From: Bacteroidia bacterium
GTDB taxonomy: Bacteria > Bacteroidota > Bacteroidia > AKYH767-A > OLB10
DNA length: 64,000 nucleotides
Direction of reading: 5' to 3'
NCBI GenBank assembly: GCA_037045145.1
Contig: JBAOIA010000011.1
Span: 868,001-932,000, forward strand
Shown in pieces: positions 17,702 to 26,240 of the stretch; the stretch's first letter is position 1, and each line of letters starts with the position of its first letter. Both the position numbers and the translations under genes were made by a program. The notes under the pieces are model-generated. The model had not been told where the DNA came from. It saw only the letters and a program-made list of their open reading frames with translations, and did not search any database.

Positions 17702-20207
17702 ATGAAAAGAATATATTCACTCCTCATCTATATTGTGTTTATAAATACATTTCCTGCACTGGCAACCACTTATACATGGACAGGAAACACAAGCACTGCA
17801 TGGAACACTACGTCTAACTGGTCGCCATCAGGAACACCTACAACAGGCGATTTTGTACACATTTATAGTGCTACATACAATCCGCAACTTCCGGGAAATC
17901 TAACCTTAAACGGAATTTATATGCACAGCGGCACGCTTAATTTGAATGGCGACACCCTATTGCTTAACTCCGGTACAAGCACTTTTGGCGGTGGTACTGT
18001 TACCAATGGATTGCTGCAACTGCGCGGCACGGAAATGACTTTTAACAGCACCACTTTTAATGCTCCCATTGATGCAGTAGTTGACCGTATTAACCTGAAC
18101 GGATGCACGTTTAACAATTACTGTTATTTTGAAACCGTAACCAATGTTCCAGGAACAGGAAGCGGTGGAGCAGTGTTTAACGACAGTGTTTACCTGTATC
18201 ATAATTACACGGGGTCGGGAATTTGGGTAATGAACAACAACACCGGACACCGCTTTAACGGTAAAGTAACCATACATAACAAAGGAACAAAAGAAATCAC
18301 CTTTGCAGGGGCGGGCATTAATGTGTTCAATGGCGATATAGTTTTAATAAACACCGGAGCGGGAGGAATTCTGCAGGTGCCGGTGCAGGCGTTTTCCTTG
18401 ACGGTCTGGGTATGACCAATGGCGCGAAAGCTTTCATCGGGCTTTATGATCCCGGCATGGGTTGGACAAATAATTTGTTTAAAGAAAACTTATACGGAGT
18501 GCTTGCCACAGGCAATTCTAACTTAAACTTTACTTATACAGATTTTGAGTCAACCAATAATTACGGAACGGGAATTTGGTATGCAAGAGCTACAAATGCT
18601 ACTTTAAATGTTACAGATGATGTATTTTATTCCGGACTTCCCAATACCTTTACGGGTTTAAAAACAGGAGTAATTGTGATAAACTGCAGGAACAGCAGCA
18701 TCAACATTAAGAAAAATATATTTTCAAACTCCTCTGTTTCAAACACAGGTTACAGCGCCATCAGGCTGCGGAATGTTGCCATTCCTTTTCAGAACATGCC
18801 CAATGTTACCACAGTTTCAGGTAATCAAATTGATCTTGACTACGGCACAGGAATAGAGCTTACGCGCTATAACAATGCACTAATTGGCGGCACTGACCCG
18901 AATATAATTAATATAAACAGCACCCCTTCCGGTGCAGCTTCTTACGGTATTCGCATAGCCAACTCTGCCGCTAATGATTTGTGGGGCAACCATATTGAGG
19001 GTCCTAATACTTTGCCTTTGGCATCTGTTGACAAACTACTCTTTGGTGTGCTGGTGCAAACACCCTCTGCTGCTGCAAGCGGCAACTCTGCCAACATTAT
19101 TACCGAAAATAATATTATAAAAACGGGCACAGGCATTGGCTTTTTGACTACCAACATTCCGCAAACGGTTAAATGCAATTTGCTGGATGCTAACTGGAGC
19201 GGGGTGCGCCTGATGGGCAGCAGCATTGGCGACCAATATGTTTCTATCAGCAATAACCATGTCGACCAGAACAATACCTGGTACCAGCAGGCATTTCCGG
19301 TCCGTCTGTTGCACGGGCTATTGTTAGCACTCCTATGATATCTCCGGCTCCTGTTTGGTATTATCAAACTGTTCCAGCTTTATTGATTGGTGAAATGACA
19401 CCGCCTGCCTGTATGGATTTTCAACCGGCAACAGTTGGCTATGACTGCGACCCTTCGGCACTGCGCGCGCAGCAGCAGTTGCTTACCGATGTGGCTGCCC
19501 AAGTGGGATATTATGACAGCCTCGATGCCGACATGCAGTACTGGGCGCAGAGGCAGGTGTATGAGCTGCTGCTGAGCGATGACAGCCTTATGCTGCAAGG
19601 AACCGCTGCCGACACCCTGCTTGCGCTGTGGAAAGACAGCGTGGCTGCGGGCAACATTGGCACATTCAGAACCGTTGCCGATTCGGCTATAGCCAATGCC
19701 GCTTATGCTGCTGAGCTGAACTACAACATAACTCCTCTTAACCATGCCGAAGAAAACGAGCAGGCAGTGTATGCGCTGTATTTTGCATTAGCCGGTGAGC
19801 AGCCCGACTCGGCACAGTACGAAGCACTGAGCGCCATAGCTGCCGAAAATGCCATAAGCGGTGGGGGTGGAGTTTACATGGCGCGAGCTATGATTGATAC
19901 TAATGCCGATGATGTTACCGGAATAGCAAGCCTGCGCATGATTGCGCCTAAGCAAGCTGTTATCAGCCATTCAGGAAAATTATATCCAAATCCCGCCACA
20001 AAGGTTGTTTACTTTGAAAACAATCTTTCTGAAAAAGAAAACGGAACATTGCAGCTTATGGATATAACAGGCAGAGAAATGATAAGCTATAAACTTAATA
20101 AAGGAAATTTGCTTACCATACCAACGCCTTATTCAAGAGGTGTATATTTGATTAAAATTAACATAACAGGCAAACCTGCTGAAACCATTAAATTGATATT
20201 GGAGTAA
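17702..20207 (+). pseudogene. large T9SS adhesin-like gene broken by two frameshifts
   Basis: Three consecutive open segments (to 18415, 18412-19338 and 19335-20207) read as one protein of about 835 aa if one base is restored at each join. Near 18368-18370, an extra T in GGAATTC gives ...GI-SAGAGAGVFLDGLG. Near 19289, an extra C gives ...QQA-ISGPSVARA. The restored protein has a signal peptide, a repetitive right-handed beta-helix-like region (TWTGNTSTAWNTTSNWSPSG, NGTLNLNGDT-type turns), a helical segment and a C-terminal T9SS sorting domain (KLYPNPATKVVYFENN to KLILE). The last third looks richer in GC than the array genes. It could be gene decay or base-calling error. Confidence 0.8.
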
Positions 20208-20258
20208 TCATATTATCATTTAATTTTGCAAGGAGGCTGAACCATCAGCCTCCTTTTT
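20199..20258 (+). promoter_or_regulatory. promoter-hairpin cassette before array gene 1
   Basis: TTG (20199-20201, inside the last codons of the upstream gene), a 19-bp spacer, then the -7 box TAATTTTG (20221-20228). A 10-bp stem AGGAGGCTGA (20231-20240) pairs with 20245-20254 around ACCA, with a U run to 20258. The ATG is at 20262. The stem can act as terminator of the upstream gene and as 5' leader of the next. Confidence 0.7.
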
Positions 20259-20261
20259 AAC

Positions 20262-21221
20262 ATGAGAAAAATATTTATTGTCATATTTTTATTTCTTGTA
20301 TCAAAAACAAATGCACAAAACTTAGTTTTAAATCCAAGTTTTGAAGATACCATAGCCTGCACAGGCACCTATGCCATGCAATGTAAATATTGGTATTGGG
20401 CAACTTATGGCAGCCCTGATTATTTTAGTGAGCAGCCTGATATATTCTGCGGAACATCACCGGTACCGTTAAGCAATGTTGGCTTTCAATATGCCCGAAC
20501 AGGTATTGCTTATGTAGGGTTAGCTCCTTTTTTTACAACAATATTTCCTTCTTATGTTAATAGACGAGAATACATAGGGGGAATTTTGTCGGATACATTA
20601 AAGCAGGGACATGAGTATTGTATCAGTTTTTATGTATCAGTTGCTGATGGAATGAAATATGTTATTGATGGCATGGGGTTATACTTGTCGGTGGATAGTG
20701 CTGTTGATTATACCATCAACACCAACCTTTCGTTTATTCCTCAAATTTCAAACCCTTCAGGCAACATAATTTATGATACGCTTAACTGGGTGCAGATTTC
20801 GGGAACGTACATAGCTAATGGTGGTGAAAAATATTTGACCATTGGCAACTTTAAAGATGATGCTAATACCATGATTGATTCTACCTCATCAACGGCAAAT
20901 AGTGCATACTATTTCATAGATGATGTAAGTGTAATAGACTGTACGGTTGGTATTAACGAAGTAAATGATAATAAAGATGTAGGCAGGCTTTATCCTAATC
21001 CTGCTAATACGGTTGTTTATTATGAAAATGAGTTAGCAGCAGACGAAAGCGGGAAAATAAAATTAATGGATATGTTAGGTAAAGAAATAAAAGAGTACAA
21101 CCTTACAAAAGGCAGTAATTTAATTTCAATACCTGTATCTGATTTATCAAAAGGCATATACATGGTAAAGGTGGAAATTACAGGTCGTAATAATGAAATA
21201 GTTAAATTGATAGTTAATTAA
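20262..21221 (+). CDS. T9SS-secreted beta-sandwich paralogue, array gene 1
   Basis: 319 aa. Signal peptide (about 1-18, cut near TNAQ), a beta-sandwich, probably galactose-binding/CBM-like, domain (about 19-225: NLVLNPSFEDT, YWYWATYGSPDYFSEQPD, REYIGGILSDTLKQGHEYC, GGEKYLTIGNF, FIDDVSVIDC), and a T9SS type A sorting domain (about 235-319: GRLYPNPANTVVYYENEL to LIVN). Sorting-domain flavour A (LMDMLGKEIKEY). The fold is inferred from pattern; in other Bacteroidota this module also occurs in front of OmpA domains. Binding target unknown. Confidence 0.88.
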   Translation: MRKIFIVIFLFLVSKTNAQNLVLNPSFEDTIACTGTYAMQCKYWYWATYGSPDYFSEQPDIFCGTSPVPLSNVGFQYARTGIAYVGLAPFFTTIFPSYVNRREYIGGILSDTLKQGHEYCISFYVSVADGMKYVIDGMGLYLSVDSAVDYTINTNLSFIPQISNPSGNIIYDTLNWVQISGTYIANGGEKYLTIGNFKDDANTMIDSTSSTANSAYYFIDDVSVIDCTVGINEVNDNKDVGRLYPNPANTVVYYENELAADESGKIKLMDMLGKEIKEYNLTKGSNLISIPVSDLSKGIYMVKVEITGRNNEIVKLIVN

Positions 21222-21264
21222 ATAATATCTTTGTGAGGAGGCTTTAGGCTTCCTCACATTTTTT
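21207..21264 (+). promoter_or_regulatory. promoter-hairpin cassette before array gene 2
   Basis: TTG (21207-21209), a 16-bp spacer, and a perfect -7 box TATCTTTG (21226-21233). A stem of about 11 bp (21232-21242 with 21248-21258) has a TTTAG loop, then six U. The ATG of gene 2 is at 21270. Confidence 0.7.
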
Positions 21265-21269
21265 AAATT

Positions 21270-22244
21270 ATGAAAAAATTTATTATTTATTTATGCTTGT
21301 TTTCTGCTATTAAAGCAGATTCACAAAATCTTGTTTTGAACCCTTCGTTTGAAGACACAATTTTGTGCCCAACAACTATATTCCCAATGCAATGCAAATA
21401 TTGGTATAGGGCTACAATGGGCAGTCCTGATTATTTCAGTGAACAGCCTAATATATTTTGCGGAACATCTTACGTTCCGCAAAGTGGAGTTGGATACCAA
21501 TATGCACGAACAGGTATTGCTTATGTAGGATTGGCTACACTTATGCAGCCTTTAAATCCAAATTATCTAAACAGGCGAGAATATATTGGAGGAGAACTTT
21601 CAGACACATTAAAGCAGGGGCATGAGTATTGTGTCAGCTTTTATGTTTCGGTTGCCGAAGAATTAAAGTATGTTACAGACGGCATAGGTTTATACCTTTC
21701 TGTTGACAGTGCTGTTGATTATACCATCAATATCAACCTGTCGTTTATTCCTCAAATAGAAAACCCTTCAGGCAATATTATTTATGATACGCTTAACTGG
21801 GTGCAAATTTCGGGAACGTACATAGCTAATGGTGGTGAAAAATATTTGACTATTGGTAATTTTAAAGATAATGCTAATACCATGATTGATTCTATTAATA
21901 ATTCAGTTCCTCAAAGCCAATATGAATCTTACTTATTTATTGATGATGTAAGTGTAATAGACTGCACGGTGGGTATTAGCGAAGTAAATGATAATTTAAG
22001 TATAGGAAAATTATATCCCAATCCTGCTAATACTGTGGTGTATTATGAAAATGTGTTAGGAGAGGATGAAAACGGGAAGATAAAATTAATGGATATGTTA
22101 GGAAAAGAAATAAAAGAATACAAACTAACAAAAGGCAGTAATTTAATTTCAATACCTGTATCTGAGTTGTCAAAAGGCATATACATGGTAAAGGTGGAAA
22201 TTACGGAGCGTAACAGTGAAATAATTAAATTGGTAGTTAATTAA
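21270..22244 (+). CDS. T9SS-secreted beta-sandwich paralogue, array gene 2
   Basis: 324 aa with the same plan as gene 1: signal peptide cut near ADSQ, beta-sandwich with conserved Cys, then flavour A sorting domain (LMDMLGKEIKEYKLTKG). Residues about 200-215 carry an INNSVPQSQYESY insert shared with gene 3 and absent from genes 1 and 4. The first 80 or so bases of the gene and the adjacent upstream bases are nearly identical to gene 3, a sign of recent duplication or conversion. Confidence 0.88.
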   Translation: MKKFIIYLCLFSAIKADSQNLVLNPSFEDTILCPTTIFPMQCKYWYRATMGSPDYFSEQPNIFCGTSYVPQSGVGYQYARTGIAYVGLATLMQPLNPNYLNRREYIGGELSDTLKQGHEYCVSFYVSVAEELKYVTDGIGLYLSVDSAVDYTININLSFIPQIENPSGNIIYDTLNWVQISGTYIANGGEKYLTIGNFKDNANTMIDSINNSVPQSQYESYLFIDDVSVIDCTVGISEVNDNLSIGKLYPNPANTVVYYENVLGEDENGKIKLMDMLGKEIKEYKLTKGSNLISIPVSELSKGIYMVKVEITERNSEIIKLVVN

Positions 22245-22287
22245 ATAATTATTTTTGTGAGGAGGCTTTGTGCCTCCTCACAATTTT
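22230..22287 (+). promoter_or_regulatory. promoter-hairpin cassette before array gene 3
   Basis: TTG (22230-22232), a 17-bp spacer, and a perfect -7 box TATTTTTG (22250-22257). A perfect 12-bp stem (22255-22266 with 22272-22283) has the loop TTTGT, then four U. The ATG of gene 3 is at 22293. Confidence 0.75.
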
Positions 22288-22292
22288 AAATT

Positions 22293-23270
22293 ATGAAAAA
22301 ATTTATTATTTATTTATGCTTGTTTTCTGCTATTAAAGCAGATTCACAAAATCTTGTTTTGAACCCTTCGTTTGAGGATACAATAGCATGCCCAACAACA
22401 ACAGCAATTCCAATGCAATGCGAATATTGGTACACTGCTAATATAGGCAGTCCTGATTATTTTAGTGAGCAGCCTGATATATTTTGCGGAACATCACCGG
22501 TACCGTTAAGCAATGCTGGTTATCAATATGCCAGAACGGGAATTGCTTATGTAGGGTTAGGCACATTTGTTTCTTCAATTTTCCCAAATGGAATTAACAG
22601 ACGAGAATATATTGGCGGAGAACTTTCTGACACATTAAAACAGGGGCATGAGTATTGTGTCAGCTTTTATATATCGGTTGCAGAGGAATTAAAATATGTT
22701 ACAGACGGCATAGGATTATACTTATCTATTGACAGCGCGGTTGATTATACCATCAACACCAACCTTCCGTTTGTACCGCAAATTTCAAACCCTTCAGGCA
22801 ACATAATTTATGATACGCTTAATTGGGTGCAAATTTCGGGGACGTACATTGCCAATGGAGGAGAAAAGTATTTTACCATTGGTAACTTTAAAGATGATGC
22901 TAATACCTTGATTGATTCTATAAATAACAATGTTCCTCAAAGCCGATATGTATCTTACTTATTTATTGATGATGTAAGTGTAATAGATTGTACGGTGGGT
23001 ATTAGCGAAGTAAATAATAATAAAGATATAGGCAGGCTTTATCCAAATCCTGCACGTACAACAGTGTACTATGAAAGTGAGTTGAATGATAATGAAAATG
23101 GCTTACTGGAATTATATGATATGCTCGGCAATAAATTATCGGCATATACATTAAATCATGGTAAAAATAAAATTACCATAGGAACATCAGGTTATGCACG
23201 TGGAGTATATATGGTTAAAGTAAATATAACTGACAGGCAACCTGAATTTATAAAACTGATATTGCAGTAA
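22293..23270 (+). CDS. T9SS-secreted beta-sandwich paralogue, array gene 3
   Basis: 325 aa. The signal peptide is almost identical to gene 2, and the central region shares QCEYWYTANIGSPDYFSEQP with gene 5. The sorting domain is flavour B (LELYDMLGNKLSAYTLNHG, ending FIKLILQ), shared with gene 5 and different from genes 1, 2 and 4. The gene is thus a mosaic of segments found separately in its neighbours. Confidence 0.88.
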   Translation: MKKFIIYLCLFSAIKADSQNLVLNPSFEDTIACPTTTAIPMQCEYWYTANIGSPDYFSEQPDIFCGTSPVPLSNAGYQYARTGIAYVGLGTFVSSIFPNGINRREYIGGELSDTLKQGHEYCVSFYISVAEELKYVTDGIGLYLSIDSAVDYTINTNLPFVPQISNPSGNIIYDTLNWVQISGTYIANGGEKYFTIGNFKDDANTLIDSINNNVPQSRYVSYLFIDDVSVIDCTVGISEVNNNKDIGRLYPNPARTTVYYESELNDNENGLLELYDMLGNKLSAYTLNHGKNKITIGTSGYARGVYMVKVNITDRQPEFIKLILQ

Positions 23271-23277
23271 ATAACCT

Positions 23278-23320
23278 TAAATTTGCAGGGAGGTTTAAAG
23301 CCTCTCTGCAAATTTTTTTA
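23278..23320 (+). promoter_or_regulatory. promoter-hairpin cassette before array gene 4
   Basis: A perfect -7 box TAAATTTG (23278-23285) is merged with a long stem (about 23279-23293 with 23301-23315), GCAGGGAGG against CCTCTCTGC, then a U run. The ATG is at 23325. The nearest TTG (23262-23264) is only 13 bp upstream of the -7 box. Confidence 0.65.
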
Positions 23321-23324
23321 AAAT

Positions 23325-24281
23325 ATGAAAAAGTTAACTATTTATTTATGCTTGTTTTTATCATTAAAGGTAAGTGCACAAAACTTGGTATTAAACCCAA
23401 GTTTTGAAGATACCATAGCCTGCACAGGCACCTATGCTATGCCATGCAATTATTGGTATTGGGCAACTTATGGTAGTCCAGATTATTTCAGCGAACAACC
23501 AGATATCAATTGTGTGGTACCTGCCCCACAAAGTACTGCAGGTTTTCAGTATGCAAGAACTGGAATTGCTTATGTAGGATTGGGCGTATTTACTGAACAT
23601 ACAATCTCTGCTTTTATTAATAAAAGGGAATATGTGGGTGGAATATTGTCGGACACATTAAAGCAGGGGCATGAGTATTGTGTCAGCTTTTATGTATCGG
23701 TTGCAGAGGAGTTTAAGTATGTTACAGATGGTATAGGTTTATACCTTTCTGTTGACAGCGCTGTTGATTATACCATAAACACCAACCTTTCGTTTGTTCC
23801 GCAAATTTCAAACCCTTCCGGAAATATAATTTATGATACGCTTAACTGGGTGCAGATTTCGGGAACGTACATAGCTAATGGTGGTGAAAAATATTTAACC
23901 ATTGGCAACTTTAAAGATGATGCTAATACCATGATTGATTCTGCCTCATCAACAGCAAATAGTGCATACTATTTCATAGATGATGTAAGTGTAATAGATT
24001 GTACGGTGGGTATAAACGAAGTAAATGGTAATAAAGATATAGGCAGGCTTTATCCTAATCCTGCACGTACTGTAGTTTATTATGAAAATGAGTTAGCAGC
24101 GGACGAAAGCGGGAAGGTAAAATTAATGGATATGTTAGGTAAAGAAATAAAAGAATACAAACTAACAAAAGGCAGTAATTTAATTTCAATACCTGTATCT
24201 GAGTTATCAAAAGGCGTATATATGGTAAAGGTGGAAATTACGGAGCGTAACAGTGAAATGATTAAATTAGTAGTTAATTAA
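23325..24281 (+). CDS. T9SS-secreted beta-sandwich paralogue, array gene 4
   Basis: 318 aa. Signal peptide MKKLTIYLCLFLSLKVSAQ (shared with gene 6), beta-sandwich closest to gene 1 (ACTGTYAMPCNYWYWATYGS, then DSASSTANSAYYFIDD), flavour A sorting domain. Cys and aromatic positions of the family are kept. The binding-face loop after SEQPDI differs (NCVVPAPQSTAG), which may change ligand choice. Confidence 0.88.
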   Translation: MKKLTIYLCLFLSLKVSAQNLVLNPSFEDTIACTGTYAMPCNYWYWATYGSPDYFSEQPDINCVVPAPQSTAGFQYARTGIAYVGLGVFTEHTISAFINKREYVGGILSDTLKQGHEYCVSFYVSVAEEFKYVTDGIGLYLSVDSAVDYTINTNLSFVPQISNPSGNIIYDTLNWVQISGTYIANGGEKYLTIGNFKDDANTMIDSASSTANSAYYFIDDVSVIDCTVGINEVNGNKDIGRLYPNPARTVVYYENELAADESGKVKLMDMLGKEIKEYKLTKGSNLISIPVSELSKGVYMVKVEITERNSEMIKLVVN

Positions 24282-24286
24282 ATAAT

Positions 24287-24324
24287 TATTTTTGTGAGGA
24301 GGCACAAAGCCTTCTCACAATTTT
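24287..24324 (+). promoter_or_regulatory. promoter-hairpin cassette before array gene 5
   Basis: A perfect -7 box TATTTTTG (24287-24294) is followed by a 12-bp stem (24292-24303 with 24309-24320, one G-T pair) with loop ACAAA, then four U. The ATG is at 24330. The loop is the reverse complement of the TTTGT loop before gene 3. The -33 TTG of the gene 3 cassette reads TTA here. Confidence 0.7.
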
Positions 24325-24329
24325 AAATT

Positions 24330-25295
24330 ATGAAAAAATTTATTGTTTGTTTATGCTTGTTTTTTTTGAGTAAAGCAGATGCTCAAAATCTTGTTTTGAA
24401 CCCTTCTTTTGAAGATACAATAGCATGTCCAACAACAACAGCAATTCCAATGCAATGCGAATATTGGTACACTGCTAATATAGGCAGTCCTGATTATTTT
24501 AGTGAGCAGCCTGATATATTCTGCGGAACATCACCGGTACCGTTAAGCAATGTTGGCTTTCAATATGCCCGAACAGGTGTTGCTTATGTAGGGTTGGCAC
24601 CATTTGTTTCGACTACATTTCCTTCTTTTGCTAACAGACGCGAATACATAGGAGGGATTTTGTCGGATACATTAAAGCAAGGGCATGAGTATTGCGTCAG
24701 CTTTTATGTTTCGGTTGCAGAGAAATTAAAATATGTTGTGGATGGCATAGGGTTGTTCCTGTCAACAGACAGTGCTGTTGATTATACTATCAACACCAAC
24801 CTTTCATTTGTACCGCAAATTTCAAACCCCTCAGGCAATATAATTTATGATACGCTTAACTGGATGCAGATTTCAGGAACGTACATTGCCAATGGAGGAG
24901 AGAAATATTTTACCATTGGTAATTTTAACGATGACACAAATACATTAGTTGACTCCACGTCAGGAACAATAATGGGTGCATATTTTTTCATAGACGATGT
25001 AAGTGTAATTGACTGCACAGTTGGTATTAACGAAGTAAATGATAATTTAAGTTCAGGAAAATTATATCCCAATCCTGCACGTACAGCAGTGTACTATGAA
25101 AGTGAGTTGAATGACAATGAAAATGGTTTGCTGGAATTATATGATATGCTCGGAAATAAATTATCGGCATATACATTAAATCATGGTAAAAATAAAATTA
25201 CCATAGAAACATCAGGTTATGCACGTGGAGTGTATATGGTTAAAGTAAATATAACCGACAGGCAACCTGAATTTATAAAACTGATATTGCAGTAA
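24330..25295 (+). CDS. T9SS-secreted beta-sandwich paralogue, array gene 5
   Basis: 321 aa. Signal peptide cut near ADAQ, central region like gene 3 at the N-terminal half and like gene 1 in SPVPLSNVGFQYARTG, flavour B sorting domain. It is followed by only 12 bp before gene 6, with no hairpin, so the two are probably on one transcript. Confidence 0.88.
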   Translation: MKKFIVCLCLFFLSKADAQNLVLNPSFEDTIACPTTTAIPMQCEYWYTANIGSPDYFSEQPDIFCGTSPVPLSNVGFQYARTGVAYVGLAPFVSTTFPSFANRREYIGGILSDTLKQGHEYCVSFYVSVAEKLKYVVDGIGLFLSTDSAVDYTINTNLSFVPQISNPSGNIIYDTLNWMQISGTYIANGGEKYFTIGNFNDDTNTLVDSTSGTIMGAYFFIDDVSVIDCTVGINEVNDNLSSGKLYPNPARTAVYYESELNDNENGLLELYDMLGNKLSAYTLNHGKNKITIETSGYARGVYMVKVNITDRQPEFIKLILQ

Positions 25296-25307
25296 ATAAC
25301 CTTAAAT

Positions 25308-26219
25308 ATGAAAAAGTCAACTATTTGTTTATGCTTATTTTTATCATTAAAGGTAAGTGCACAAAACTTGGTATTAAACCCAAGTTTTGAAGATACGATA
25401 ACCTGTCCAATTGGAACATGGGCTATGCAGTGTCGTTACTGGTATTCAGCATCAGTTGGCAGTCCTGATTATTTCAGCGAGCAGCCTGATATATTTTGTT
25501 CAACATCTTATGTTCCCCTAATGGAAGAGGTGTTTTATAAACTGATGCGGAGCGATACCTCATGGCTTCACCTGCACGTGCCTTCCGATTCGGTTTATAT
25601 TGACCGATACAATGCAGGCAAATCAGGCAATGCTGGAAACTTTGCAACGGTTCAGGATTCCATAGCCTCACAAAATTATTCTTCGGCTTCCGGAATCCTT
25701 ACCGGAATCACCTCTTCTTTAGAACAGGATCTTGACAAAAAGTTTGTGCTTGACTGCTATTTAAAATACATTGCCGACACGCTTACGCTTGATTCCGCTA
25801 CGTTTGAAAACTTGAACAAAGTGGCGGTTCAGCATCCGCTTTATGGTGGTGAGAGCGTTTATTTTGCACGGGCAATGCTTAATTTAGATATAATAGACAT
25901 ACTGCCTGGCGAAGAAGAAAGACGTATGGCAAATACCGCATCACCGCCAGAGAATAAATTAATAGATCAGCAGGATGGAAAACTGTATCCAAGTCCCACC
26001 AAAGGCAGGGTTATTTTTGAAATGAGTTCCGCATTTGGAGCAAGTGCTAAACTGGATATTTATAACAGTTATGGCAGCCTTGCAACATCTTATCCGCTTA
26101 ATCCCAATGACCGTTCTGCCGAATTTAATTTATCCGAATTAAAGCCGGGTATTTACTCGTGCAGGTTATACAACAGCACTAATCTTAAAATGATTAAAAA
26201 GTTAGTTATTATTCGTTAG
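25308..26219 (+). CDS. chimeric T9SS protein, array gene 6
   Basis: 303 aa. Residues 1 to about 68 are the array N-terminus (signal peptide, NLVLNPSFEDT, YWYSASVGSPDYFSEQPDIF). Near base 25515 the frame passes into a different sequence (MEEVFYKLMRSDTSWLHLHV) that resembles the C-terminal helical part and sorting domain of the broken adhesin at 19335-20207 (shared AGNxGxFxTVxDSIA and SVYFARAML-like motifs). The beta-sandwich is therefore cut to its first quarter. The product keeps export and sorting signals but probably not ligand binding. Its promoter cassette is missing. Confidence 0.8.
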   Translation: MKKSTICLCLFLSLKVSAQNLVLNPSFEDTITCPIGTWAMQCRYWYSASVGSPDYFSEQPDIFCSTSYVPLMEEVFYKLMRSDTSWLHLHVPSDSVYIDRYNAGKSGNAGNFATVQDSIASQNYSSASGILTGITSSLEQDLDKKFVLDCYLKYIADTLTLDSATFENLNKVAVQHPLYGGESVYFARAMLNLDIIDILPGEEERRMANTASPPENKLIDQQDGKLYPSPTKGRVIFEMSSAFGASAKLDIYNSYGSLATSYPLNPNDRSAEFNLSELKPGIYSCRLYNSTNLKMIKKLVIIR

Positions 26220-26228
26220 TATTTTGAT

Positions 26229-26236
26229 TATATTTG
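26229..26236 (+). promoter_or_regulatory. -7 box giving a near-leaderless start
   Basis: TATATTTG (then C) is a perfect -7 box ending only 4 bp before the ATG at 26241. A transcript starting 5-8 nt after it would begin at or inside the start codon. Confidence 0.5.
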
Positions 26237-26240
26237 CAAT

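Noticed and set aside
20228..24324. Intergenic stems as ordinary terminators only
   Set aside because: They do look like terminators, but a perfect -7 box at each 5' edge and an ATG 4-10 nt after each U run are not explained by termination alone.
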